NCBI GenBank assembly: GCA_025350965.1
Contig: JANXWV010000142.1
Location: forward strand, 1 to 62,990
Source of the DNA: Rhizobacter sp.
GTDB lineage: Bacteria; Pseudomonadota; Gammaproteobacteria; Burkholderiales; Burkholderiaceae_C
Reading direction: 5' to 3'
Length of the DNA: 62,990 bases
The notes beneath the pieces were generated by a model. That model searched no databases and was not told the origin of the DNA. It saw only the letters and a list, made by a program, of their open reading frames with translations. Of this stretch, positions 28,511 through 37,559 are shown in pieces. Each line of letters starts with the position of its first letter. Position 1 is the first letter of the stretch. Made by a program: the position numbers and the translations under genes.

Positions 28511-29239
28511 ATGACCCAAGACACCGCCGAAGTTGCCCTGCAACGCGACTACTACGCCCGCACCGCAGCCAACTACGACCACCTGCACGTGACTGACGAC
28601 GACGAGCACTTTCTGGCGCTCGCATGGCTCGCCGGGCTGATAGCGCACCACGGCTACCGCTCAGTGCTCGACATCGGCTCGGGCACCGGCCGCGGGCTGC
28701 GCTACCTGAAAGAGAAGCTGCCGCAAGTCACGGTGGTGGGCATCGAGCCGTCTGCCGAATTGCGCCGAATTGGCCATGCGGCGGGCTTGTCCGCGGCGGA
28801 ACTCATCGACGGCGATGCGTTGCACCTGGCCCTGCCCGACCAGAGCTTCGACGTGGTGTGCGAGTTCGGCGTGCTGCACCACATTCGAGAGCCGCGTGCG
28901 GCCATCGCCGAGATGCTGCGCGTGTCGAAGGCGGCCGTGTTCATCTCCGACGACAACCACTTCGCGTGCGGCTCGGCCGCCAACCGGATCACCAAACGCT
29001 GGCTGCAGGGTTTGGGCCTGTGGCGCGCCGCGTACTGGGCGCGCACGGGCGGCAAGGGCTACCGGGTGAGCGAAGGTGACGGTCTGTCCTACCCCTATTC
29101 GGTGTTCGACGACCTGCCTTACATCCGCGCCCAAACCGCGTCGGTGCAGCTCGCCAGCACCCGTGGCGACCGGCCCGACCTGTACGCCACCGCGCCGCAC
29201 GTGGCGCTGTTCGCTCGCAAGGCGGCCGTGCGTGACTGA
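28511..29239 (+). CDS. SAM-dependent class I methyltransferase
   Basis: This 242-residue protein has the class I methyltransferase motif I DIGSGTG at 54-60, motif post-I VVGIEPS and motif II region FDVVCEFGVLHH. The early segment (REYY-like RDYYARTAANYDH) and the C-terminal extension, YRVSEGDGLSYPYSVF, match methyltransferases of polysaccharide loci. It may methylate a sugar of the repeat unit or a nucleotide sugar, but a non-sugar target cannot be excluded. The gene starts 44 bp after the preceding one, one of the few real gaps in this part of the locus; it ends inside the GTG-started next gene. Confidence 0.85.
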   Translation: MTQDTAEVALQRDYYARTAANYDHLHVTDDDEHFLALAWLAGLIAHHGYRSVLDIGSGTGRGLRYLKEKLPQVTVVGIEPSAELRRIGHAAGLSAAELIDGDALHLALPDQSFDVVCEFGVLHHIREPRAAIAEMLRVSKAAVFISDDNHFACGSAANRITKRWLQGLGLWRAAYWARTGGKGYRVSEGDGLSYPYSVFDDLPYIRAQTASVQLASTRGDRPDLYATAPHVALFARKAAVRD

Positions 29240-30479
29240 GCTGGCACGAGCGCACGGCAGATCGCCCCGCGCGGCGCCCGCCGCGTTGCCCGCCCCGCGC
29301 CGGCGCGTCGTGGTGGTCGACATGGCGGTCGCGCCCGACAGCCCCGCTGGCAGCTGCGTGCTGGCCGAAGTCGAGGGCCTTGCGCGACGATTCGACGTGA
29401 CCGTCTTCAGCGAACGCTTCGAGCGCGGCGCCTTGCCCGGCGTCGAGTTCGTGCGCGTGCGCGCACCGCAGCGCCCGGTGCTGTTGCGCTATGTCGCGTT
29501 TCATCTCGGCATGCCGCTGCATCAGCTGATCTGGCGCCTGCGCGGCGGGCGCACCGACTGTGTGCAGGCCACGCAGGGCCAACTGCCGGGCGCCGACATC
29601 TGCTACGCGCACTTCTGCCACGCGGCCTACCTTCGCACCCACTGGAAGACGACCGTTGCGACCGGCCCGCGCCGCTGGGCGCGCTGGGCGACGCATGCAT
29701 TCAATGCCTGGTGCGAGGCGCGTGCGTTCGCGAACGCGCGCGTCATCGTCGTGCCCTCGCGCGGGCTGCGCGCCGAGATCGAAGGCCACTACCCCGCGAG
29801 CGCTGCCAAGCTGCACGTCATTGCCAACCCGGTCGATACGGCACGCTTCATGCGCCCGCCCGGCTTCGACCGCGCCGCTGCCCGCGCGGCCTTGGGCTTC
29901 GGCCCCGACGACCGGGTTCTCGCCTTCATGGCCCTCGGCGACTTCGCCCGCAAGGGCCTGGGTATCCTGATGCAGGCATTGGCTGTCGCGCGGGCGGGCG
30001 TGCAGGGCCGGGTGCGCATTCTCGTGATCGGCGGGCAGGCCGGGGAAGTGAAGGAATATGCCGCGATGGCGCGCGCGATGAACCTGGGCGAGAAGGTCCG
30101 CTTCGTCGGCATGCAGGCCGACGTGCGGCCGCACCTGTGGCTGTCCGACGTGTTTGCGTTCCCTTCGGCGTACGAGATCTTCTCGCTGGCCATTCTTCAG
30201 GCCGCCGCCGCAGGCCTGCCGGTGATGGTGACGCGCGGCTTGTACGGCGCCGAGGAGTTCGTGCTGGACGGCCACAACGGCTGGGCCGTGCCGCGCGATG
30301 CAGCGCGCGTAACGGCTTGGCTGGACGAGTTGCCACTGGACGACGGCGTGCTGGCCGGAATGGGCCGTGCCGCTGTGGCGTCGGTCGCGCAATACGGATG
30401 CGAGCCGTTCCGTGAAAGTTGGATCGACCTGATCGATTCATTGACCGCTGCGGACCATCGGCAAGCACAGAACCCGTGA
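29232..30479 (+). CDS. GT4-like glycosyltransferase
   Basis: A 415-residue GT-B enzyme. VVVVDMAVAPDSPAGSCVL is the first strand, FANARVIVVPSRGL precedes the hinge, and LAFMALGDFARKGL with FPSAYEIFSLAILQAAAAG is the donor-binding motif. The GTG at 29232 overlaps the methyltransferase stop and keeps the first strand; the next ATG (29322) falls after that strand and would truncate the fold. Likely a sugar transferase in repeat-unit assembly. The gene is coupled to the next by GTGA. Confidence 0.85.
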   Translation: MTELARAHGRSPRAAPAALPAPRRRVVVVDMAVAPDSPAGSCVLAEVEGLARRFDVTVFSERFERGALPGVEFVRVRAPQRPVLLRYVAFHLGMPLHQLIWRLRGGRTDCVQATQGQLPGADICYAHFCHAAYLRTHWKTTVATGPRRWARWATHAFNAWCEARAFANARVIVVPSRGLRAEIEGHYPASAAKLHVIANPVDTARFMRPPGFDRAAARAALGFGPDDRVLAFMALGDFARKGLGILMQALAVARAGVQGRVRILVIGGQAGEVKEYAAMARAMNLGEKVRFVGMQADVRPHLWLSDVFAFPSAYEIFSLAILQAAAAGLPVMVTRGLYGAEEFVLDGHNGWAVPRDAARVTAWLDELPLDDGVLAGMGRAAVASVAQYGCEPFRESWIDLIDSLTAADHRQAQNP

Positions 30480-31885
30480 ACTTGTCTCTCTTGCTGCCGG
30501 GGCTCATCGTGATCGGCTTTGCCCTCGGCGTGGCACTGCTCGCCTTGCTGCAATACCGGCTGGGCGGCAGGGTCAGCGCCGAGTGGCGGGCCATGCTGAT
30601 GGTCGTGGTCGTGGGCATCGGTGCGCTCCTGTCCATCGCACTCCAATCGCGCACGCTCAGCGAGACGCGCATCGAGGAAGGCGTGGTCGTGATGTACGAA
30701 GACTATGCCGACGGCTTCGCCGCCTCGCGTTGGCTGAGCCTGCTGCTGCTCGCTGCCAGCCTGGTCGAAGTGGCGCGCGGCTGGGCGGCGGCACGGGCCA
30801 ACCCGCAGCGCGACCCGGCCAGCCCCATCCTGTACGCGCTGCTCGCTTACTACGGTGGGACGCTGCTGATCCAGGCCGTGGCGTCCGAGCACACGGGGTT
30901 CTCGTACAAGTCTTTGTACGTGCCGATCATGCTGACGGGCGCGTACTACCTGCCGGTCCGGCGCGTCGGCCTGCTGTTGGACGCGGCCAAGTGGGTCATG
31001 CTGTTGCTCACGCTGGGCAGCCTCGGGGCTGCCGTCGTCGCCCCTGATTTCGTGCTGCACCGGCCCGACCCGGGCCTGCTTCCGGGCATCGACTGGCGGC
31101 TCTACGGCCTGACCTCGCACGCCAACACGCTGGCGCCGATTGCCTTGCTGGCCATCGTGCTGGAGTTGCACACGCCGTCGCGCCTGCGGCTGCTGCGCTG
31201 GGTGCACCTGTCGGCGGCATTTGTCGTGTTCGTGCTCGCGCAATCGAAGACGGCGTGGGGGGCCGCACCAGTGATTCTGGCGATGGTCTACCTGCCGTTC
31301 TGGTTGCGGCCGGGAGGCAATGCGGCGCAGCGTGGCCGCCACTTCAGCCGCTTCATCTGGACCCTGGTGGCGCTCATCGTCGGCGTGGTCGTGGTGACTG
31401 GAACATTGGTAGCAACCGACGCCATCGACTACGTTCAACGCAAGGCAGACCTCGCCACGCTCACCGGCCGCACGCAGATCTGGGACATCACCTTGCAAGC
31501 CTGGCGCGAGAACGTGCTGTTCGGTTGGGGTGCGGAGGTGTGGGGCGCCGAACGCCGGCTGCACTTCCTGATGTTCCATGTCGGCCATGCACACAACCAG
31601 GTTGTTCAGACGCTGGGCGAGGCGGGCCTGGTGGGGCTGGCGCTGCTGTTGGTCTATCTTGGCGCCTTGCTCTACGCGGCGCTGTATCGCTTCGTGGCCA
31701 CACGCGGCATCGTGCTGGCCGTGCTGATACTGATGCTGGTGCGCTGCATCACCGAGGCGCCGATGCGCGTTGAGGGCCTGCTGTCTTGGGCCACGTTCCT
31801 GCACTTGCTGCTCCTCATCCTCGTTTGTCACGCGCTTCGTCAGCCCAAAGCGTATCCAGCCACTGTGCAAGAGCCGGGTCGCTGA
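30476..31885 (+). CDS. O-antigen polymerase/ligase-like membrane protein (copy 2)
   Basis: A 469-residue protein with about 12 hydrophobic segments. The Wzy_C region is clear: LTGRTQIWDITLQAW, then LFGWGAEVWG, and GHAHNQVVQTLGEAGLVGLAL, with the HxHN and RxxxW pattern of O-antigen ligases and polymerases. It fits the ligase-type pattern better than copy 1. GTG at 30476 overlaps the previous stop as GTGA. A GH39-like hydrolase gene follows one base after its stop. Whether it polymerises the same repeat unit as copy 1 or attaches the chain to another acceptor is unknown. Confidence 0.86.
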   Translation: MNLSLLLPGLIVIGFALGVALLALLQYRLGGRVSAEWRAMLMVVVVGIGALLSIALQSRTLSETRIEEGVVVMYEDYADGFAASRWLSLLLLAASLVEVARGWAAARANPQRDPASPILYALLAYYGGTLLIQAVASEHTGFSYKSLYVPIMLTGAYYLPVRRVGLLLDAAKWVMLLLTLGSLGAAVVAPDFVLHRPDPGLLPGIDWRLYGLTSHANTLAPIALLAIVLELHTPSRLRLLRWVHLSAAFVVFVLAQSKTAWGAAPVILAMVYLPFWLRPGGNAAQRGRHFSRFIWTLVALIVGVVVVTGTLVATDAIDYVQRKADLATLTGRTQIWDITLQAWRENVLFGWGAEVWGAERRLHFLMFHVGHAHNQVVQTLGEAGLVGLALLLVYLGALLYAALYRFVATRGIVLAVLILMLVRCITEAPMRVEGLLSWATFLHLLLLILVCHALRQPKAYPATVQEPGR

Positions 31886-31886
31886 C

Positions 31887-33248
31887 ATGCGCGTGCCCGC
31901 CTGGCTGCGATCCACCCACACGCACGTTGCCGTGGCTCTTGCCAGCGGTGCGGCGCTGGTGCTGTGTTCTGCCGCCGCAGGTGATGCCCTGCTGATCGAA
32001 CCGGCCCGGCCCGCGCGTGTGCCCGACAGCACATTCTTCGGCACTCACTTCCATCAACTCGTGGCGCCCTCGGGCAAGTCGCCGACGGCCTGGCCGTTGG
32101 GTCAGATCGGCAGCCTGCGCCTGTGGGATTCCGGCACCCGCTGGGCCGACATCGAGCCCTACCCCGGCCGCTTCGAGTTCGACCGGCTCGATGCGCATGT
32201 GCAGCAGGCCCGCACGCAGGGCGCGAACGTGATGCTGGTGCTCGGCTCGGCGGCGCGCTGGTCGTCGGCACGGCCGAACGAATCTGGCCCCTACGGCCCG
32301 GGCAGCGCTGCGGAGCCCGCCGACATGGCCGCGTGGGAGCGTTACGTCACTGCGGTGGCGCGGCGCTACAAGGGCCGCATCACCCAATACGAACTCTGGA
32401 ACGAACCGTACTTCTCCGACCTGCCCGCCGACCGTGGCCACCCGAGCGCTTTCTTCACCGGCACGGTGGCCACGATGGTCGAGCTGGCGCGGCGCACGCG
32501 CGCCGTGCTCGACCGCGAAGACCCGCAGGCGGTGCTGTTCACGCCGGGCTTCGTCGGTAGCGTGCAGCGCTTCGAGCTGTTCCTCGCAGCGGGCGGCGCC
32601 CGCTACGTTGGCGGCGTGTCGTATCACTTCTATGCCGACGAGGAGCGCGAGTTCCTCGCATTGCTCCACAGCGTGCGAGCTGTGATGGCGCGGCGTGGCA
32701 TCGCGGCCTTTCCGCTCTACAACACCGAGAGCGGTTTCGCAGTGCAGGCGGCGCTGCCGCCGTTCGCGGCGGAACGCCGGGATGCCGCAGCGTTGCTCGC
32801 GCGGTCGATGATCGTCGGTGCGTTCGCCGGGCTCGACCGCTTCTACCAGTACGCCTGGGACAACGGCCGCATGGGCATGCTCGACGATGCCCGCCACGCG
32901 ACGCCCAGCCTCGCGGCCTTTGTGTCGGTGCGGCGCTGGCTGCTGGGCACAACGCTCGCGGGCTGCCGAACGATCGAGCCGAACCTGGTGCGGTGCGAGG
33001 GCCAGCGCGACGGCGTCCGACTGTGGGTCGTGTGGCGCCCCTCGGCACCTGCCCCGATGCAACTGCGATTGCCCAGCGATGCGCAAGTGTTGTTGATCGA
33101 GCATGCGCTCGATGGCCCGATGAGCGCCTCGGCCGACACCCCGGAGGTGGCCGTGGGCACCGTGCCGGTCGCCGTGTGGTGGCACGAGCGGACGGGTGCA
33201 GTCACACGGCTGTTATGTGGCGTCGATATCGTTCTGCCCATGCCCTGA
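31887..33248 (+). CDS. GH39-like glycoside hydrolase (copy 2)
   Basis: A 453-residue exported protein; signal peptide about residues 1-33. The barrel has LRLWDSGTRWADIEP, YELWNEPYFSD with likely acid/base Glu173, YNTESGF with likely nucleophile Glu281, and YAWDNGRMGML. It is clearly homologous to copy 1 (the GPYGPGSAAEP loop and the ELWNEP motif are shared), but with ~15 more residues. It lies one base after polymerase copy 2. Family behaviour predicts cleavage of the exopolysaccharide or a related glycan. The cognate substrate is inference. Confidence 0.85.
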   Translation: MRVPAWLRSTHTHVAVALASGAALVLCSAAAGDALLIEPARPARVPDSTFFGTHFHQLVAPSGKSPTAWPLGQIGSLRLWDSGTRWADIEPYPGRFEFDRLDAHVQQARTQGANVMLVLGSAARWSSARPNESGPYGPGSAAEPADMAAWERYVTAVARRYKGRITQYELWNEPYFSDLPADRGHPSAFFTGTVATMVELARRTRAVLDREDPQAVLFTPGFVGSVQRFELFLAAGGARYVGGVSYHFYADEEREFLALLHSVRAVMARRGIAAFPLYNTESGFAVQAALPPFAAERRDAAALLARSMIVGAFAGLDRFYQYAWDNGRMGMLDDARHATPSLAAFVSVRRWLLGTTLAGCRTIEPNLVRCEGQRDGVRLWVVWRPSAPAPMQLRLPSDAQVLLIEHALDGPMSASADTPEVAVGTVPVAVWWHERTGAVTRLLCGVDIVLPMP

Positions 33249-33339
33249 TTCACGGCTCGCGGTCGAGGTGTTGAAGTGCCCGATGGCACGCGTGGGGCCT
33301 TGCCGCGCTGTTGCGCTCCGACCGACCTTCGCTTCAGCC

Positions 33340-34536
33340 ATGAGCCCCGACGACGCACTTGCCACCCTTGCCCGAAGCGCCGACGCGTGCACTCCGTCGC
33401 CATTGAAAGTCGCGCTCGTGACCAACATTCCCGCGCCCTATCGCTTGCCCGTGTACGAGTTGCTGGCGGGCATGGCGGGCATCGAGCTGTGCGCATTCTT
33501 CTGCAGTGGTCGCGAACCCGACCGCGCCTGGAACCTCGACGCATTCAGGTTTCCCCACGTGGTGCTGCAAGGGCGCGTGTGGCACTGGCGTGGCCGCTAC
33601 ATCCACGCCAACCCGGACGTTTTCACAGCACTGCGGCGCTTCGGCCCCGACATGGTCATCACCACCGGTTTCAACCCGACCCACCTGCTGGCGTTTGCCT
33701 ATGCGCGGTTGCGCGGGCTGCCGCACATCGCAATGACCGACGGCACCGAGCGGTCCGAAGCGAGGCTCGGCCCGGTGCACCGCTGGGTTCGGCGCCGCGT
33801 GTACCCACGCACGGCCGCATTCGTCGGCGCCAGCGAAGGTTCGTTCGCGATGTACCGTGGCTATGGCCTTGCGCCGAGCGCGATGTTCAAGTCGCACCTG
33901 TGCGCGCGCAATGAATCGTTCCGGGCCACACCGCTCGATCAGCGCGAGTTCGACTTCATCTTCTGCGGCCGATTCGTTGCCGGCAAGCTGCCCTTGTTTG
34001 CATTGCAGGTGGCGGCGGCCACGGCGACGCTCATCGGCCGGCGCGTGCGCATGGTGTTCGTGGGCTCCGGGGAGCTCGACGCGCAGCTGCGGCGCGAAGC
34101 CTCGCGGGTCGAATCAAGCGTGCAGGCTACCTTCGCGGGGTTCGCGCGCCAGGAAGAGTTGCCCGCGCTGTACGGCCGCGCGCGGGTGCTGCTGTTCCCG
34201 ACGAGCGGTGACACCTGGGGCGTGGTCGCGAACGAGGCCTGCGCGGCGGGCTTGCCGGTGATCGTATCGCCCGAAGCCGGCGTTGCGGGTGAACTGGTGC
34301 GCCACAGCGAGAACGGCCATGTGCTTGCGCTGAGCGTGGCGCCCTGGGCCGACGCAGCGGCTTCGTTGCTGCTCGACACGCAGCAATGGGCGCGCATGTC
34401 GGCACGCAGCTTCGAGCTGGTGCGCGCCTACACCTACCGCAATGCCGCGGCGGGCTTGCTTGCTGCTGTTCGCCACGCGCACGGGCAACCCCAGGCAAAC
34501 CTGCCGCCCGAGCTGGTACCGGGCCGGCCCGGATGA
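33340..34536 (+). CDS. GT4-like glycosyltransferase
   Basis: A 398-residue GT-B enzyme with LKVALVTNIPAPYRLPVYEL at the N-terminus, a feature of glycosyltransferases of capsule and O-antigen loci, and FPTSGDTWGVVANEACAAG as donor motif. DFIFCGRFVAGKLP starts the C-terminal domain. The Met at 33340 is preferred because it lies close to the first strand; an in-frame Met at 33283 would add 19 residues. Sugar specificity unknown. It starts about 90 bases after the hydrolase gene and overlaps the next gene (ATGA). Confidence 0.85.
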   Translation: MSPDDALATLARSADACTPSPLKVALVTNIPAPYRLPVYELLAGMAGIELCAFFCSGREPDRAWNLDAFRFPHVVLQGRVWHWRGRYIHANPDVFTALRRFGPDMVITTGFNPTHLLAFAYARLRGLPHIAMTDGTERSEARLGPVHRWVRRRVYPRTAAFVGASEGSFAMYRGYGLAPSAMFKSHLCARNESFRATPLDQREFDFIFCGRFVAGKLPLFALQVAAATATLIGRRVRMVFVGSGELDAQLRREASRVESSVQATFAGFARQEELPALYGRARVLLFPTSGDTWGVVANEACAAGLPVIVSPEAGVAGELVRHSENGHVLALSVAPWADAAASLLLDTQQWARMSARSFELVRAYTYRNAAAGLLAAVRHAHGQPQANLPPELVPGRPG

Positions 34537-35792
34537 GCACCATGAGCGCAGTCATGCGGGGGGCCGCCCCTGGCGAGGGGGCGGACGCGGCGCGCTCCAA
34601 CGCGCCGGCCGCAACGGCCCCGCTGCGCGTGATGATGGTTCACAACGCGTATCAGCAAGCCGGCGGCGAAGACGGCGTGGTGGCCGCCGAGCTGGCCTTG
34701 TTGCGCTCGCGCGGGCACGAGGTGCATGAACTGCGCCGCCACAACGACGAGCTGGCGGCAATGGGCCCGCTCGCGGCGGCGGGGCAGGCCGTGTGGTCAA
34801 CGGCCAGCAAGGCCCAGGCACGTGAGCTGATCGACCTGACCCAGCCGGACGTAGTTCATGTTCACAACACCTTCTCGTTGATTTCACCGTCGGTCTACTG
34901 GGCTTGCGCGCAAGCCGGTGTGCCTGTGGTGCAAACCCTGCACAACTTTCGGCTCGTTTGTCCGCAGGCCATGTTGCTTCGCGGCGGCAAGGTCTGCGAG
35001 GAATGCATCGGCCGCATGCCGTGGCCAGCGCTGGTGCATGGCTGCAACCCGGGCTCGCGCGCGCGCACTGCGGTGATGCTGGGCATGGTCGCCCTCCACC
35101 GCGCCATCGGCACCTGGCAACACAAGGTCACGCGTTACATCGCGCTCAACGAGTTCTGCCGCGACAAGTTCATCCAGGCCGGTTTGCCCGCGCACAAGAT
35201 CGTCGTCAAGCCGAATTTCGTTGCCGCAGGAACAGCCGTTCCCGGGACGCGCAGCGGCGTGCTCTTCGTCGGCCGGCTGGCACCCGAGAAGGGCATCGAG
35301 GTGCTCAGCGAAGCGTGGCGCACGCTTGTTCACCGTGCGCCGGCGCTGGCCTTGCGGGTGGCCGGCAGCGGGCCCGAAGAGCGGCGCCTGCAGACGCAAC
35401 ATGGTGTGACGATGCTCGGCTCGCTCGGCCCGGCCGCAGTGCGCGCCGAGATGCAGCTCGCCCAGGTGCTGGTGCTGCCCAGCATTTGGTACGAGAACTT
35501 CCCGCTCACGCTGGTCGAGGCCTATGCATCGGGGCTGCCGGTCATCGCAAGCCGCATCGGCGCGCTCGCGGAACTCGTCGAGCACGGCGAGACCGGCCTG
35601 TTGTTTGAACCCGGCGATGCGCGTGGCCTGGCCGACGCATTGCAGTGGGCTACCCGCAACCCAGCCGCGATGCTGGCCATGGGCGCCAAGGCCCGGGCGA
35701 GGTACGACGCTCGCTACACGCCCGACATCAACTACGCGCAGACCCTGGCCGTTTACCGGTCTGCCATCGACGAAGCGAAAGCAGCCGCCTGA
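34533..35792 (+). CDS. GT4-like glycosyltransferase
   Basis: A 419-residue GT-B enzyme. A low-complexity start (~30 residues) is followed by LRVMMVHNAYQQAGGEDGVV, typical of GT4 enzymes, and by QPDVVHVHNTFSLISPSVY. The insert CPQAMLLRGGKVCEECIGR, with paired Cys residues, resembles one I associate with related transferases. The donor motif is PSIWYENFPLTLVEAYASG. It probably extends the repeat unit. ATGA overlap upstream and a TGATG junction with the WecG-like gene show strong coupling. Confidence 0.88.
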   Translation: MSTMSAVMRGAAPGEGADAARSNAPAATAPLRVMMVHNAYQQAGGEDGVVAAELALLRSRGHEVHELRRHNDELAAMGPLAAAGQAVWSTASKAQARELIDLTQPDVVHVHNTFSLISPSVYWACAQAGVPVVQTLHNFRLVCPQAMLLRGGKVCEECIGRMPWPALVHGCNPGSRARTAVMLGMVALHRAIGTWQHKVTRYIALNEFCRDKFIQAGLPAHKIVVKPNFVAAGTAVPGTRSGVLFVGRLAPEKGIEVLSEAWRTLVHRAPALALRVAGSGPEERRLQTQHGVTMLGSLGPAAVRAEMQLAQVLVLPSIWYENFPLTLVEAYASGLPVIASRIGALAELVEHGETGLLFEPGDARGLADALQWATRNPAAMLAMGAKARARYDARYTPDINYAQTLAVYRSAIDEAKAAA

Positions 35793-36559
35793 TGGACCCT
35801 TACCGCAAGCGGCAGGATGTGATCGGCGCGCCGATCGACGTGGTGCACTGGGGCGGCGCCATCGCCACCATCTTGCGCTGGGCAGCGGCGCGCGAGAGCC
35901 GCTATGTTTGCGCATGCAACGTGCACTCGGTGGTCACGGCGCAGCGCGACGACCGGCTCGCATGGTCGATGCGGTCGGCCGACCTCGCATTGCCCGACGG
36001 TGCGCCGGTGGCGTGGTTCATGCGCCAGACCGGGCACGGCAGCCAGCAGCGTGTCAGCGGCCCGGACCTGATGTGGCGCTACTTCGCCGCCGCCGCGTTG
36101 TACGGCGAGAGCGTGTTCTTCTACGGCAGTTCACCCGAGACGCTGGCGGCCTTGCAGGTTCGTGTGGCGCAACGCTTCCCGGGCTTGCGCATCGCAGGCG
36201 CGATCTCTCCGCCCTACCGCGTTCTGACCCATGAGGAGGACGAGGCGAACGTCAAGCTCATCAACGAGTCCGGCGCCACCACGCTGTGGGTTGGCCTGGG
36301 TTGCCCGAAGCAGGAGTTGTGGATGGCCGAGCACCGGGGCCGCATACAGGCGGTGATGGTCGGCGTTGGCGCAGCGTTCGCGTTCCACGCGGGCACCACG
36401 CGCCGCGCTCCGGCGTGGATGCGAAGCCTGTCGCTCGAATGGCTGCACCGCCTGGCCAGCGAGCCGCGCCGGCTGGCGCGTCGCTATGCGGTCACGAACT
36501 CGCTGTTCGTCATGGCGTCGTTGCGGCAACTGCTGCGCCTGCGGCGCGACCGGCGCTGA
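35792..36559 (+). CDS. WecG/TagA/CpsF family glycosyltransferase
   Basis: A 255-residue member of GT26. The family signature is complete: NVHSVV at 43-48, LPDGAP at 67-72, RVSGPDL at 87-93, [11 protein letters not shown], and [11 protein letters not shown]. Such enzymes often add the second sugar to an undecaprenyl-linked primer at the membrane. The C-terminus is Arg-rich and probably membrane-associated. Last plus-strand gene of the Eps run; it overlaps the convergent fcl gene by 50 bp. No priming phosphoglycosyltransferase is visible in the window. Confidence 0.9.
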   Translation: MDPYRKRQDVIGAPIDVVHWGGAIATILRWAAARESRYVCACNVHSVVTAQRDDRLAWSMRSADLALPDGAPVAWFMRQTGHGSQQRVSGPDLMWRYFAAAALYGESVFFYGSSPETLAALQVRVAQRFPGLRIAGAISPPYRVLTHEEDEANVKLINESGATTLWVGLGCPKQELWMAEHRGRIQAVMVGVGAAFAFHAGTTRRAPAWMRSLSLEWLHRLASEPRRLARRYAVTNSLFVMASLRQLLRLRRDRR

Positions 36560-37532
36560 GTACACGCAACAAAGCCGGCAGCGCCGGTGGCTGGGCGGGC
36601 AGCTGCTGTGCCACGAACGGTGCGCTGCGATAGGCCATGCGAATTCCCTGACCGAGGCCCACGCGCGCGCGCCAACCGAGTGCGGCAAGGCGGCTCACGT
36701 CGAGGAGCTTGCGCGGCGTGCCGTCGGGCTTGCTGCTGTCGAACCGGATGCGGCCTTTGAAACCCACCACGTCCATCACGGTTTCGGCCAGTTCGCGGAT
36801 GCTCACGTCGGCGCCCATGCCAACGTTGAGCAGGGGCCCGTCATAGCCCGCTTCCATGAGGTGCACGCACGCGTCGGCCAGGTCATCGACGTAGAGGAAC
36901 TCACGGCGCGGTGTGCCGCTGCCCCACACCACCAATTCAGCGTCGCCGCGCTCACGTGCTTCGTGCGCCTTGCGGATCATCGCGGGCATCACATGGCTTG
37001 TGGCGAGGTCGTAGTTGTCGTTCGGGCCGTACAGGTTGGTCGGCATGGTGCAGATGTATTGCCGGCCGTACTGCACGTTGTAGCTTTCGCACAGCTTGAT
37101 GCCGGCGATCTTGGCAATTGCGTAGGGCTCGTTGGTGGGCTCGAGCGGGCCGCTCAGCAAGTACTCTTCCCTGATGGGCTGCGGGCAGTCGCGCGGGTAG
37201 ATGCAACTGGAGCCGAGCAGCATCAGCCGCTGCACGCCGGCCCGGTGCGCGCCGTGAATGACGTTGGCCTCGACCATCAGGTTCTCGTAGATGAAATCGG
37301 CACGGAACTGGTTGTTGGCATGAATGCCGCCGACCTTGGCCGCAGCGATGAATATGTAGTCAGGCCGCTCGGCCGTGAGAAACGCATTCACGGCGCGAGC
37401 ATCGAGCAGGTCGAGTTCGCTTCGGGTGCGCGTCAGCAGGTTCTCGAAACCCCGTTCGCGCAGGCGCCGGCACAGTGCCGAGCCCACCATGCCGCGATGG
37501 CCCGCAACGAAGATTTTGGCGTGCTTGTTCAT
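36510..37532 (-). CDS. fcl: GDP-L-fucose synthase
   Basis: A 340-residue SDR enzyme that epimerises and reduces GDP-4-keto-6-deoxymannose to GDP-L-fucose. GHRGMVG at 11-17 binds NADPH. The active-site set is intact: Ser108 and Cys110 in [11 protein letters not shown], Tyr137 and Lys141 in [10 protein letters not shown]. The usual length is near 320; this C-terminus runs ~20 residues further, in a Pro/Ala-rich tail that overlaps the end of the WecG-like gene on the opposite strand. It complements gmd at 18 kb, so the fucose pathway is complete from GDP-mannose. Confidence 0.94.
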   Translation of the reverse strand: MNKHAKIFVAGHRGMVGSALCRRLRERGFENLLTRTRSELDLLDARAVNAFLTAERPDYIFIAAAKVGGIHANNQFRADFIYENLMVEANVIHGAHRAGVQRLMLLGSSCIYPRDCPQPIREEYLLSGPLEPTNEPYAIAKIAGIKLCESYNVQYGRQYICTMPTNLYGPNDNYDLATSHVMPAMIRKAHEARERGDAELVVWGSGTPRREFLYVDDLADACVHLMEAGYDGPLLNVGMGADVSIRELAETVMDVVGFKGRIRFDSSKPDGTPRKLLDVSRLAALGWRARVGLGQGIRMAYRSAPFVAQQLPAQPPALPALLRVLSAGRAAGAAVAATTP

Positions 37533-37559
37533 AGGGTGTGCGTCAAGAGAAGGGTTGGG

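Noticed and set aside
34540..34600. GC-rich GGGGGGCCGCCCCTGGCG stretch at the start of a glycosyltransferase as an inserted repeat
   Set aside because: It is inside a plausible low-complexity N-terminus and differs from the element between exbB and exbD, so I cannot support a mobile repeat.
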